A DNA stretch of 32,054 nucleotides. It comes from an uncultured Prevotellaceae bacterium. GTDB taxonomy: Bacteria > Bacteroidota > Bacteroidia > Bacteroidales > Bacteroidaceae. Numbering within the stretch: the first letter of the stretch is position 1; the number at the start of each line of letters is the position of its first letter. The notes under the pieces were generated by a model, which was not told where the DNA came from, did not search any database, and saw nothing but the letters and a program-made list of their open reading frames with translations. A program made the translations under genes and the position numbers. Location: positions 1 through 32,054 of the forward strand of contig CAMAFX010000025.1 of NCBI GenBank assembly GCA_945833925.1, read 5' to 3'. This document shows, one piece after another, positions 8,601 through 17,038 of the stretch.

Positions 8601-9386
8601 ACGCACGCATTCTTCCAGTTCAAGAAGACGGACACGGAAATCATACGCTGGCACGACCAGGAGGAGCACACCATTTTCGATGTCTGTGCCGACGACCACT
8701 GCCAGCGCTATCAGGGCATCACCCGAGCAGCATCGCCACAGGTGGCTGAAGCCATACGACAGACACGCGGCGAGATTCTTACACACGAGGGAACAGTCTG
8801 CGATGCCCGCTTCAGCAAATGCTGCGGCGGACTGACCAACGACTTCGAGAATTGTTGGGAGGATACACCCAAACCTTACCTGCGAATGATAAAGGACCCA
8901 TACTGCAACACGTCTGACAAGCGCATACTCAGCACAGTACTCAACGACTACGATCTGGAGACTCACAGTTTCTATCGCTGGGAGAAGGAGTACACTCAGC
9001 AGGAACTGCACGACATCATAACCAAGCGACTGGACAAGGACCTCGGACAGATTATCTCTCTCGAGGAGGTGAAGAGGGGCAGAAGCGGTCACCTGGTACT
9101 GATGAAGATTGTGGGTACAAAGCACAGCATCATCATTGGCAAGGAACTGGAGATTCGACGCACACTCAGCGACTCTCACCTCTACTCGAGCGCATTCACC
9201 GTCGAAGCTCTCGACGCGAACGCCGAGGGCGTGCCACAACGCTTCGTCCTGCACGGCAGCGGATGGGGCCACGGAGTCGGCATGTGCCAGATTGGTGCCG
9301 CCGTAATGGGTGCCAACGGTCATAAGTACGACGACATCCTTCACCACTACTACACCGGTGCAGACGTCACAAAACTCTACGAGTAA
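5613..9386 (+). CDS. Four-domain fusion: GT-A-like, GT2 glycosyltransferase, DUF4922 (HIT-like), SpoIID/LytB
   Basis: This single frame of 1257 codons joins parts usually seen as separate proteins. Residues 1-230 resemble a degenerate GT-A fold, with DCFIP at the start and [11 protein letters not shown] later but no clear DxD. Residues 236-450 are a GT2 domain: [17 protein letters not shown], the metal-binding DSDD at 327-330 and YGEDYALG near 415. Residues 540-800 match DUF4922, with [10 protein letters not shown] and the HIT-like [10 protein letters not shown] (His630, His632, Gln634), a motif shared with nucleotide phosphorylases and nucleotidyltransferases. A polar linker (about 813-845) leads to a SpoIID/LytB domain, with the probable catalytic Glu964 in ISSEM, KCCGG, and [13 protein letters not shown] at 1214-1226. 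SpoIID cleaves peptide-free peptidoglycan glycans in other bacteria. There is no signal peptide or membrane segment, so it appears cytoplasmic. The substrate is unknown. Confidence 0.9.
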   Translation: MRPGIDCFIPSQSEEQVRQTIENLQNEPLVDCIHQLDEMPFSTKCIRYIGETTKAPHTLIYTKTWTLQMGYHALDRWLTIARDCDAPLSYADHYIITPDGERQRMPLIDYQIGSIRDDFAMGSVLLIRTKDLKDYISQLGNHNYQFAALYDLRLFLSRKQLPTHINEYLYTEVETDMRKSGEKQFDYVDPRNRSRQIEMERAATRHLRFINAYLAPNELDDVVFEEEKDTANSSGIEASVIIPVRNRARTIEDAVRSALSQKTDFPFNVIVIDNGSTDGTTDILAQLSREDERVVHIIPERDDLGIGGCWNRAVHDFRCGRFAVQLDSDDLYSSTDTLQRIIDKFHEEKAAMVIGSYRMTNFQLETLPPGLIDHQEWTASNGRNNALRINGLGAPRAFYTPLLRKIQIPNTSYGEDYALGLMLSRRYRIARIYDELYLCRRWEGNSDAALSTEAINRNNLYKDQLRSSEIRARQQLCAIWQHHVTAEEAEQFHETELKRWQEAAQRYEELNHVQTRKLIDGEASMTIQWNPARIVSTGAKIDKKTLDERPCFLCDQNRPKVQHALPTEKYYQLLVNPYPILPKHFTIPTRRHQPQAIFEHFETMCRMTWDMPSHIVFYNGPLCGASCPDHCHLQAGARGVLPIERDWKEYEGSLTKLYPLTGAQEAELDEGSDTKRSGLYLLKAWVCPVFVIRSLSYKLDRVLCERLYNALPVISDEWEPRMNVVCWKQTGSAGRPDELVALVFPRKKHRPDCYSATGDNQILVSPGALDMGGLIITPREEDFRKMTAEKAGDILREVTMTEEELKPIISVLKGEEASENTPGNEHNGNEDIKAATNAEPDGICQFTDEPLVHVGIMTTEHLQFTLNGEFRAKGAIITGDQEVTLEDGSLKWHDALYRELTIVPDTEDSTFSLHQVTIGKEFHWERNETQTFQGTLRLVVDEEKIVAINILPAEDYLTSVISSEMKSTCSLEFLKASAVISRSWLLAQMEKRRSGQTHAFFQFKKTDTEIIRWHDQEEHTIFDVCADDHCQRYQGITRAASPQVAEAIRQTRGEILTHEGTVCDARFSKCCGGLTNDFENCWEDTPKPYLRMIKDPYCNTSDKRILSTVLNDYDLETHSFYRWEKEYTQQELHDIITKRLDKDLGQIISLEEVKRGRSGHLVLMKIVGTKHSIIIGKELEIRRTLSDSHLYSSAFTVEALDANAEGVPQRFVLHGSGWGHGVGMCQIGAAVMGANGHKYDDILHHYYTGADVTKLYE

Positions 9387-9399
9387 TACTTGGCGTTGT

Positions 9400-9539
9400 C
9401 GAACAGCAATACTACGAAAATCGAAAAGCAATACTATTGGTATTCTATAATGGGCATAAAGTCTGTCAACAGCAATACTACGAAAATCGAAAAGCAATAC
9501 TATTAGAGTCGAAAAGCAATACTACGAAAATCGAAGAAT
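9400..9539. repeat. 22-bp tandem repeat cluster
   Basis: Five units of the type CGAAAAGCAATACTACGAAAAT start at 9400, 9422, 9467, 9488 and 9510. The second is shortened and followed by about 29 unrelated bases. The units beginning at 9400 and 9467 carry AACAGC in place of AAAAGC. A 37-bp segment (9402-9438) is repeated exactly at 9468-9504. It lies after the stop of the fusion gene and before the shared terminator. Confidence 0.85.
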
Positions 9540-9550
9540 AACATCAAAAC

Positions 9551-9592
9551 AAAAAGATCGTGTCACATCAAGTGAAGTGACACGACCTTTTT
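9551..9592. terminator. Bidirectional intrinsic terminator
   Basis: The arms AAAAAGATCGTGTCAC (9551-9566) and GTGACACGACCTTTTT (9577-9592) pair with one mismatch around a 10-base loop. An A-tract on one side and a T-tract on the other give a U-run in both directions. It sits between convergent genes, the fusion gene and asnS. Confidence 0.93.
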
Positions 9593-9654
9593 GTATTTAT
9601 AATGTCTGACGTTACGACATATCGTACGCCGGATGCATATAACGGCAAGAGTTG

Positions 9655-11076
9655 TTAGAACTCTGCGTTCTTTGGAGTACGTGGGAAAGGAATGACGTCG
9701 CGGATGTTTGCCATACCTGTAACGAACAGGATGAGACGCTCGAAGCCCAATCCGAAACCAGCATGTGGACAGCTACCGTACTTGCGGGTGTCGAGATACC
9801 AGGTCATATCCTTCATTGGGATGTTACGCTCGTGTATCTCGTTGAGCAACTTGTCGTAGCTCTCCTCGCGAACTGAACCACCTATAATCTCGCCGATAGA
9901 TGGGAAGAGTACGTCGGTTCCCTGTACGGTTTCCTCCATCTCCTTGCCATCGAGAACTGGCTTCTCTGCATCTATCTTCATGTAGAATGCCTTTATCTTC
10001 TTAGGATAGTTGGTCATAATAACTGGCTTCTTGAAGTACTCCTCGACGAGATAGCGCTCGTGCTCGCTGGCAAGGTCGTCACCCCACTCGCATGGAAACT
10101 CGAACTTCTTGCCTGCCTTGATGGCTTCCTGAAGAATCTTGATTCCCTCGGTGTAAGGAAGGTGAACGAACTCCTCCTTGAGCACGCCTTCGAGACGCTC
10201 AATGAGTCCCTTGTCAATCATCTTGTTGAGGAACTCCAAGTCGTCCTTGCAGTGCTCCAAAGCCCAGCGTACGCAGTACTTGATGAAATCTTCCTCGAGT
10301 TCCATCAACTCGTCCAAATCCATAAATGCAACCTCAGGCTCAATCATCCAGAACTCAGCCAAGTGGCGTGGAGTGTTGCTGTTCTCGGCACGGAAAGTAG
10401 GTCCGAAGGTGTAGATAGCACCAAGTGCAGTTGCACCAAGCTCACCCTCGAGCTGACCACTCACGGTCAGCGAAGCCTGCTTGCCAAAGAAGTCGTCGTC
10501 GTAGATGATGCTACCGTTCTCGTCCTTCTTGAGATCGTAGAGGTTCTTGGTTGTTACTTGAAACATCTGACCTGCTCCCTCGCAGTCGCTGGCTGTGATG
10601 ATAGGTGTATGGAAATAGAAATATCCATGCTCGTGGAAGTATGTGTGGATAGCCATCGCCATGTTGTGACGGATGCGCATAACTGCACCAAACGTGTTGG
10701 TACGAAGACGCATGTGGGCATGCTGGCGCATATACTCGAAGGTCTGGCCTTTCTTCTGCATTGGATAGTCGTTGCCACAGGGACCAAGCACCTCAATGCT
10801 GCGTGCCTGAATCTCGCTTGCCTGACCGGCAGCAGGACTCTCGACCAGAACTCCCTCTACACTGAGACAAGCACCGGTGGTGATGAGCTTAACCATCTCT
10901 TCGTCGAAATTTGCCTCGTCTGCAACAATCTGAACGTTCTTTATGGTAGAGCCGTCATTCAAGGCTATGAAAAAGATACCCTTGCTACCGCGCTTGCTAC
11001 GTACCCATCCCTTAACACAAATTTCAGCTCCGTAGTCGGTGCGCTGCAGAGCGTCTATAACCTTTGTTCTTTTCAT
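9655..11076 (-). CDS. asnS: Asparaginyl-tRNA synthetase
   Basis: This class II synthetase charges tRNA-Asn. The N-terminal OB-fold anticodon domain has [20 protein letters not shown]. The catalytic domain carries motif 2 as [15 protein letters not shown] (around residue 227) and motif 3 as GFGLGFERL (around residue 437). The preference for AsnRS over AspRS rests on overall resemblance. The ATG at 11076 gives 473 residues and the usual [10 protein letters not shown] start. An upstream ATG at 11103 overlaps the previous stop codon as TAATG and would add nine residues. Translational coupling makes that alternative reasonable. It is the last gene before the terminator at 9551. Confidence 0.95.
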   Translation of the reverse strand: MKRTKVIDALQRTDYGAEICVKGWVRSKRGSKGIFFIALNDGSTIKNVQIVADEANFDEEMVKLITTGACLSVEGVLVESPAAGQASEIQARSIEVLGPCGNDYPMQKKGQTFEYMRQHAHMRLRTNTFGAVMRIRHNMAMAIHTYFHEHGYFYFHTPIITASDCEGAGQMFQVTTKNLYDLKKDENGSIIYDDDFFGKQASLTVSGQLEGELGATALGAIYTFGPTFRAENSNTPRHLAEFWMIEPEVAFMDLDELMELEEDFIKYCVRWALEHCKDDLEFLNKMIDKGLIERLEGVLKEEFVHLPYTEGIKILQEAIKAGKKFEFPCEWGDDLASEHERYLVEEYFKKPVIMTNYPKKIKAFYMKIDAEKPVLDGKEMEETVQGTDVLFPSIGEIIGGSVREESYDKLLNEIHERNIPMKDMTWYLDTRKYGSCPHAGFGLGFERLILFVTGMANIRDVIPFPRTPKNAEF

Positions 11077-11102
11077 ATTTATCAAAAACTTTTGATTCTG
11101 CA

Positions 11103-12455
11103 TTATTCGAACGCTCCCATTCTGAGCATATTGACTTCCTTCTCGGTAAGATAACGCCAGTCGCCACGACGCAGGTTCTTCTTAGTAAGACCAGCAAAGA
11201 AGACACGGTCCAACTTGAGAACACGATAGCCAAGATGCTCGAAGATGCGACGCACGATGCGGTTACGACCACTGTGAATCTCGATGCCCACCTGCTTCTT
11301 GTCTGTCTCACTTGCATACTCAATTGCGTCTGCATGTATCTCGCCATCGTCGAGATTGATGCCCTCGGCTATCTGGCGCATATCGGCTGCTGTGACGTTC
11401 TTGTCAAGATAAACGTGATATATCTTCTTCTTAAGATACTGAGGATGTGTCAGCTTGCTTGCCAAATCACCATCGTTGGTGAGCAGAAGCACACCGGTGG
11501 TGTTACGGTCGAGACGTCCAACAGGATAAATGCGTTCGCGGCATGCATCCTGCACCAAGTCCATAACGGTCTTGCGGTTCTGTGGGTCGTCGCTTGTTGT
11601 AACGTAATCCTTTGGCTTGTTGAGGAGTACATACACCTTCTTCTCTATTGTGACAAGCTGGTCGTGGAACATAACGCTGTCAGTACGCATCACCTTGGTG
11701 CCCAACTCTGTCACCACGTTTCCGTTTACACTTACTACACCTGCCTGGATAAAGTCGTCCGCCTCACGACGGCTGCAGACTCCTGCATTGGCAAGGAATT
11801 TGTTCAAACGCAATGGCTGGTTTGGATCGACATGAGCCTCGCTATACTCAATGCGCTTCTTCAGACTGTATTTTGCATTCGGATTGTAATCGCTTGTGTG
11901 CTGACGACGTGGCTGACCGTAACCGCCACGCTGACCACCATAACCGCCACGCTGACCATAGCCGCCACGCTGACCACGGTCATAGCTCGGACGGAAACCA
12001 CCCTCACGGCCGTTGTTCTCACGCTGACCATAGCCGCCACGCTGCTCGCTGCGGTCATAGCTTGGACGGAAACCGCCCTCGCCACGGTTGCTGTAATCGC
12101 GCTGGCCATAGCCGCCACGCTGCTCACCGCGGTCATAGCTCGGACGGAAACCGCCCTCACCACGGTTGCTGTAATCGCGCTGGCCATAGCCGCCACGCTG
12201 ACCACGATCGTAACTTGGACGGAAACCACCCTCACCACGATTGCTGTGATCACGCTGGCCATAGCCACCACGCTGCTCACCACCCTGATTTATACGAGGA
12301 CGGTAAGAACCACCATTTGTGTTTGAACTGTAAGCGGGTCGTGCTATACGTGGACGTGGAGTGCGACCTGCATTGTTAGGGCGATAACCCTCACGGTCAC
12401 CCCCTTCGTTCTTATCGGAGAATTTGTCTCTCCAGCTTTCTTCTTCTGTTGCCAT
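11103..12455 (-). CDS. rRNA pseudouridine synthase (RsuA/RluB family) with Arg/Gly-rich repeat N-terminus
   Basis: The enzyme converts a uridine in ribosomal RNA to pseudouridine. Residues 214-260 form an S4 RNA-binding domain ([18 protein letters not shown]). The catalytic motif GRLDRNTTG has the nucleophile Asp316. The C-terminal [10 protein letters not shown] and [15 protein letters not shown] blocks are typical of the RsuA/RluB/RluE/RluF group. The target site cannot be decided from sequence. The first 210 residues are an unusual disordered extension. Within it, residues 63-181 carry four long repeats of about 25 residues ([23 protein letters not shown]) and three short GGYGQR units. This RGG-like region probably binds RNA. 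No promoter was found directly upstream, so transcription likely comes from purB. Confidence 0.92.
   Translation of the reverse strand: MATEEESWRDKFSDKNEGGDREGYRPNNAGRTPRPRIARPAYSSNTNGGSYRPRINQGGEQRGGYGQRDHSNRGEGGFRPSYDRGQRGGYGQRDYSNRGEGGFRPSYDRGEQRGGYGQRDYSNRGEGGFRPSYDRSEQRGGYGQRENNGREGGFRPSYDRGQRGGYGQRGGYGGQRGGYGQPRRQHTSDYNPNAKYSLKKRIEYSEAHVDPNQPLRLNKFLANAGVCSRREADDFIQAGVVSVNGNVVTELGTKVMRTDSVMFHDQLVTIEKKVYVLLNKPKDYVTTSDDPQNRKTVMDLVQDACRERIYPVGRLDRNTTGVLLLTNDGDLASKLTHPQYLKKKIYHVYLDKNVTAADMRQIAEGINLDDGEIHADAIEYASETDKKQVGIEIHSGRNRIVRRIFEHLGYRVLKLDRVFFAGLTKKNLRRGDWRYLTEKEVNMLRMGAFE
11913..12269 (-). repeat. In-frame repeats encoding RGG-like units
   Basis: The DNA encodes four imperfect units of about 72-78 bp and then three short GGYGQR units inside the pseudouridine synthase gene. 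Adjacent long copies are nearly identical in DNA, which suggests recent expansion by slippage or recombination. All unit lengths are multiples of three, so the frame is kept. Confidence 0.85.
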
Positions 12456-12510
12456 AATTAAGTTAAATACTTCTTAATACTATGTGTTTTTCTCTTTATC
12501 TCTTAATATT

Positions 12511-12613
12511 TTATCTCTGATTAATCTGTCTCTGATTGTTCTGTCTCTGATTGTTCTGTCTCTGATTGTTCTATATCTGATTGTTCTATATCTGATTGTT
12601 CTGTCTCTGATTA
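12511..12613. repeat. 15-bp minisatellite
   Basis: About seven tandem copies of CTGTCTCTGATTGTT lie between purB and the pseudouridine synthase gene. The copies start at 12526, 12541, 12556, 12571, 12586 and 12601, with a degenerate copy before them. Units four and five both have CTATATCTGATTGTT. No gene is supported in either strand here. Confidence 0.9.
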
Positions 12614-12618
12614 TACAC

Positions 12619-12660
12619 TACACCTGTGTACGGTATTATATCCCCTTATACACCTGTGTA
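12619..12660. repeat. Duplicated purB end, TACACCTGTGTA pair
   Basis: The 12-mer TACACCTGTGTA occurs at 12619-12630 and 12649-12660, exactly 30 bases apart. The second copy encodes the C-terminal TYTG of PurB, and the first lies just past its stop codon. Each copy is itself an inverted repeat of 5-bp arms around CT. Confidence 0.6.
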
Positions 12661-13992
12661 TGTATGTGGTGTGATCTTTCTCAACTCTTCTTTCACAGAC
12701 TCCTTGACCTCCAGAGTCTCGATAAAGTCCTTTATCGTACTTTCATCAATACCGGCACCTGTACGGGTCAACGCCTTCAACGCCTCGTATGGATGCGGAT
12801 ACGCCTCGCGACGCAGGATTGTCTGAATAGCCTCTGCCACAACTGCCCAGCAACCATCAAGGTCACGATTGATGGCAGTCTCGTTCAAGACAAGCTTGCG
12901 CAGTCCCTTGAGAGTGCTCTGAATACTGATAAGCATATGGCCAACTGGCACACCAACGTTACGAAGAACGGTGCTGTCTGTCAGGTCACGCTGCAAACGA
13001 CTGATAGGAAGCTTACGACTAAGATGCTCGAGGATTGAATTTGCAATGCCAAGATTTCCCTCGCTGTTCTCGAAGTCTATTGGGTTTACCTTATGAGGCA
13101 TTGCACTGCTGCCTACCTCGCCCTTCTTGACCTTCTGACGGAAGTACTCCATAGATACGTACTGCCAGAAGTCACGGTCAAGGTCAATGATAATGGTGTT
13201 GATACGCTTCATTGCGTCAAACACTGCAGCAAGACAATCGTAGTTGCTTATCTGGGTTGTGTACTCTTCTCGCTCAAGACCGAGCTTCTCGCTTACAAAC
13301 TTGGAACCGAATGTTTTCCAGTCATACTCAGGATATGCCACGTGATGAGCATTGTAGTTACCAGTTGCACCACCAAATTTTGCTGTCAAAGGGCATGCCT
13401 TCAACATTGCCAACTGACGTTCGAGACGATATACGAACACCATAACCTCCTTACCCAGACGTGTTGGGCTAGCAGGCTGGCCGTGTGTCTTTGCTAACAT
13501 TGCTACGTCCTTCCACTCCTCTGCAAACTCCTTGAGTTGAGCAATAAGTTCCTCGATAAGTGGATAATAAGCCTCATCGAGCGCTTCCTTTATACTCAAT
13601 GGAACACTGGTGTTGTTGATATCTTGGGATGTAAGACCAAAGTGGATAAACTCCTTGTAGGAATCCAGTCCGCCAATCGCATCGAATTGCTCCTTAATGA
13701 AATACTCTACAGCCTTAACATCGTGGTTTGTAACTGATTCGATGTCCTTAACTCGCTGTGCATCTTCCACGGAGAACTTCTGATAAATGTCGCGAAGACG
13801 AGGGAAAAGCTCCTTTGGGAAAGACTCCAACTGAGGCAAAGGTAATTCACAAAGTGTTATGAAATACTCAATCTCTACACGAACACGATAGCGAACAAGA
13901 GCATATTCTGAAAAATAACCAGAAAGAACATCTGTCTTTCCTCTATAACGACCATCAATGGGTGATATCGCCGTTAACAATTCTAAATCCAT
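12646..13992 (-). CDS. purB: Adenylosuccinate lyase
   Basis: PurB catalyses two fumarate-releasing steps in purine synthesis: SAICAR to AICAR and adenylosuccinate to AMP. The 448-residue protein belongs to the fumarase/aspartase superfamily. It carries TSQDINNTS (121-129), the catalytic His170 in KTHGQPASPT, and the superfamily signature GSSAMPHKVNP (294-304) with the catalytic serine. The E. coli-like long form fits this length. It lies 99 bases downstream of tRNA-Val with no clear separate promoter. The two may therefore share a transcript. The short C-terminal end is partly duplicated just downstream. Confidence 0.97.
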   Translation of the reverse strand: MDLELLTAISPIDGRYRGKTDVLSGYFSEYALVRYRVRVEIEYFITLCELPLPQLESFPKELFPRLRDIYQKFSVEDAQRVKDIESVTNHDVKAVEYFIKEQFDAIGGLDSYKEFIHFGLTSQDINNTSVPLSIKEALDEAYYPLIEELIAQLKEFAEEWKDVAMLAKTHGQPASPTRLGKEVMVFVYRLERQLAMLKACPLTAKFGGATGNYNAHHVAYPEYDWKTFGSKFVSEKLGLEREEYTTQISNYDCLAAVFDAMKRINTIIIDLDRDFWQYVSMEYFRQKVKKGEVGSSAMPHKVNPIDFENSEGNLGIANSILEHLSRKLPISRLQRDLTDSTVLRNVGVPVGHMLISIQSTLKGLRKLVLNETAINRDLDGCWAVVAEAIQTILRREAYPHPYEALKALTRTGAGIDESTIKDFIETLEVKESVKEELRKITPHTYTGV

Positions 13993-14091
13993 AGTATACT
14001 ATACTTTAATTATACAAAAAGCCGCAACCCATCACGGGCACGACTCCTCTGGTTAACCTAATATTCTTTTTACTTAGTATATACTTTGTTT

Positions 14092-14169
14092 TGGTGGGCG
14101 ATGACGGATTCGAACCGCCGACCCTCTGCTTGTAAGGCAGATGCTCTGAACCAGCTGCGCTAATCGCCC
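14092..14169 (-). tRNA. tRNA-Val (anticodon UAC)
   Basis: On the minus strand the acceptor arms GGGCGAT and ATCGCCC pair, followed by discriminator A and an encoded CCA. The anticodon stem TCTGC/GCAGA encloses the loop CTTACAA, giving anticodon TAC. The T-arm contains GGTTCGAATCC. The resemblance to bacterial tRNA-Val(UAC) is strong. It has its own near-ideal promoter. Confidence 0.97.
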
Positions 14170-14194
14170 AAAAATCAACTTCTTTTTACGAGGG

Positions 14195-14226
14195 CAAAGG
14201 TAACTCTTTTATTTTAAATGACCAAA
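14195..14226 (-). promoter_or_regulatory. tRNA-Val promoter
   Basis: On the minus strand, TTTG (14226-14223), a 20-base spacer and TACCTTTG (14202-14195) match the Bacteroidetes promoter consensus. The tRNA begins 25 bases downstream of the -7 box. The TTTG lies inside the left arm of the 14218-14266 inverted repeat. Confidence 0.8.
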
Positions 14227-14262
14227 CATTTAAATTATATTTTTCACAATCTAAATGCTTGG

Positions 14263-14266
<4 letters not shown>
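14218..14266. repeat. Inverted repeat after trpS, possible terminator
   Basis: ATGACCAAACATTTA (14218-14232) pairs with TAAATGCTTGGTCAT (14252-14266) with one mismatch and a 19-base loop. In the trpS transcript the hairpin is followed by TTTAAAATAAAAG, a weak U-tract. It may end trpS transcription while also overlapping the tRNA promoter. Confidence 0.55.
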
Positions 14267-15527
<1,261 letters not shown>

Positions 15528-15537
15528 TTAGAATATA

Positions 15538-15569
15538 CAAAGGTACAAATAAAAAAACATTATACCAAA
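15538..15569 (-). promoter_or_regulatory. trpS promoter
   Basis: The minus strand has TTTG (15569-15566), a 20-base spacer and TACCTTTG (15545-15538), matching the Bacteroidetes -33/-7 consensus. The leader to trpS is about 20 bases. Confidence 0.82.
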
Positions 15570-15680
15570 CATTTCGAAACAGAAAACAATGTAATGCCAG
15601 ACAGAACGCAAATCACCAACAACGAACATCAATAGCGCAACACACCTAACAACACCTAAAGGGCACAATCAAATAAAAAA

Positions 15681-15704
15681 GCGCATCGGATTAGTCCGAT
15701 GCGC
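15681..15704 (-). terminator. Intrinsic terminator of the OmpA-family gene
   Basis: GCGCATCGGA and TCCGATGCGC form a perfect 10-bp stem around TTAG. On the minus strand the stem is followed by TTTTTTATTTG. It lies 24 bases past the stop codon of the OmpA-family gene. Confidence 0.95.
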
Positions 15705-15727
15705 TTCCATAAATATTTGTGTGTAAA

Positions 15728-16894
15728 TTACTTCAAAGTAACTGTAGCACGACGGTTGTAGGTGTATGGCTCGAGGTCAGCAACACCACCCTTAGCAACG
15801 ATCTCAATGTTATCACGGCTTACGCCCATCTTAACGAGCTCGTTAGCAACTGTCTCAGCACGACCCTGAGAAAGAGTCTGGTTGCGAGCTGCAGAACCAG
15901 TCTTGCTGTCAGCATAACCAGTTACAACAACCTTTGCGTTCTTAGACTTAGCCAACTCAGCAAGCTCCTTAACATTTACGAGGTCCTTCTTAGAAGCAAC
16001 CCTTGTAGAGTTGATGTTGAAGAATACAGAAGCGTTAGTTGTAGCGAACTCTGTTACAGTCTTAACGATCTCCTCGCCCTTGCACTTGTGGTTAGCAATC
16101 TGAGCCTTCAAACGAGCGTTCTCTGCCTCAGCATCAGCCAAAGAAGCGTCCAAAGCGTCGAGCTGAGCCTGGTTCATTGCCATAATAGCATCTACGTCAG
16201 GAGCATTTGTCCAACCTACCTTACCGAGGTTAACACCAACACCTGCGCTGAAACCTACCTGGAGGTCACGGCTCTTGAATACACGTGGAGTATGCTTCAC
16301 GTCGCTTTCAAAACCATCCATACCAGCCTCACCAGCACGTACATAAATGTCCAAGTTAATATGGAAACGCTTTGTTACGTTGAATGTATTCAAGTAACCG
16401 AGGTCACAAATCATACTCATGTTTTTAGACATTGATGTATTATGAAGGAAACCGAAACCTGCATAAAGACTACCATTATAAATACGACCAGGCTTGTAAC
16501 CAGCGAAAAGGTTAACCAGACTAACCATTGGCTGTACACTGATGCTATACTGGTTGTAAGTTGGCAACTGAGAAGCGTCGCAGTTGTAAGCAACAGTAGT
16601 TGCCCAGTTTGCCTGACCCTTAATACGCATACCAAATACAGGAGTAGCCCACTTACCGATGCTCAAGTCAGCACCCCAGTTACGACGACCAGTCCAGAAT
16701 GGATTCTTCTTAAGACCCAATCCGTGCTCTGAATCAGAATATGAAGACAAGTGGTCAACACCAAGGTCGATGAACCAGTTGCCCCAGAAATTGTTAGTTA
16801 CAATCTGATGCTTCAAAGTAGGATATTCTGCCTCCTGTGCTGAAGCTACAGTTGTTAAACCGGCGAAAGCCAGCAACATCATTAACTTTTTCAT
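15728..16894 (-). CDS. OmpA-family outer membrane protein
   Basis: This is a predicted outer membrane beta-barrel anchored to peptidoglycan. The N-terminal 19 residues (MKKLMMLLAFAGLTTVASA, then QEAEYP) form a signal peptide. Residues 20-230 have aromatic-rich alternating strands typical of a small barrel, ending around VGVNLGKVGW. Residues 238-270 form a short predicted coiled coil (QLDALDASLADAEAENARL). The C-terminal OmpA domain contains VVVTGYADSKTG and LSQGRAETVA, the peptidoglycan-binding pattern, and ends in NRRATVTLK. At 388 residues it matches the major OmpA-like porins of Bacteroidales. It is a single-gene unit with its own terminator and is probably strongly expressed. Confidence 0.92.
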   Translation of the reverse strand: MKKLMMLLAFAGLTTVASAQEAEYPTLKHQIVTNNFWGNWFIDLGVDHLSSYSDSEHGLGLKKNPFWTGRRNWGADLSIGKWATPVFGMRIKGQANWATTVAYNCDASQLPTYNQYSISVQPMVSLVNLFAGYKPGRIYNGSLYAGFGFLHNTSMSKNMSMICDLGYLNTFNVTKRFHINLDIYVRAGEAGMDGFESDVKHTPRVFKSRDLQVGFSAGVGVNLGKVGWTNAPDVDAIMAMNQAQLDALDASLADAEAENARLKAQIANHKCKGEEIVKTVTEFATTNASVFFNINSTRVASKKDLVNVKELAELAKSKNAKVVVTGYADSKTGSAARNQTLSQGRAETVANELVKMGVSRDNIEIVAKGGVADLEPYTYNRRATVTLK

Positions 16895-16962
16895 ACTTCT
16901 AATAATTTATTTATAATTTGATACTTTTTCAAAAAGAGTACAATATCTCCGTAATTCATCGA

Positions 16963-16970
16963 CAAAGTTA
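16963..16970 (-). promoter_or_regulatory. OmpA-family gene promoter, -7 box
   Basis: The minus strand reads TAACTTTG, matching TAnnTTTG, 68 bases upstream of the ATG. A TTTG at the usual -33 distance is not seen; the surrounding sequence is AT-rich. Confidence 0.5.
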
Positions 16971-17038
16971 GTAATTTATTATGTAACTAAGATAAAATAT
17001 TCCAAAAAAAATGCATTTTTCGTACAAATATTTGATTA

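Noticed and set aside
7695..9497. Open minus-strand frame of 600 codons opposite the SpoIID part of the fusion gene
   Set aside because: No domain or signal, its start lies in the repeat cluster, and the plus-strand frame carries clear motifs. It is an antisense shadow due to codon bias.
9400..9539. Possible CRISPR array
   Set aside because: Repeat units abut one another with no regular unique spacers and there are no cas genes.
11813..12379. Plus-strand His/Asp-rich frame opposite the RGG repeats
   Set aside because: It is a shadow of the in-frame repeats of the pseudouridine synthase gene.
12484..13038. Plus-strand frame starting in the 15-bp repeats, with LSLIVLSLIVL units
   Set aside because: The apparent hydrophobic protein is only a reading of the minisatellite that then runs antisense through purB.
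13993..14091. Weak hairpin between tRNA-Val and purB as a tRNA terminator
   Set aside because: Only a 3-bp stem (GCC/GGC) precedes the T-run; too weak to call.
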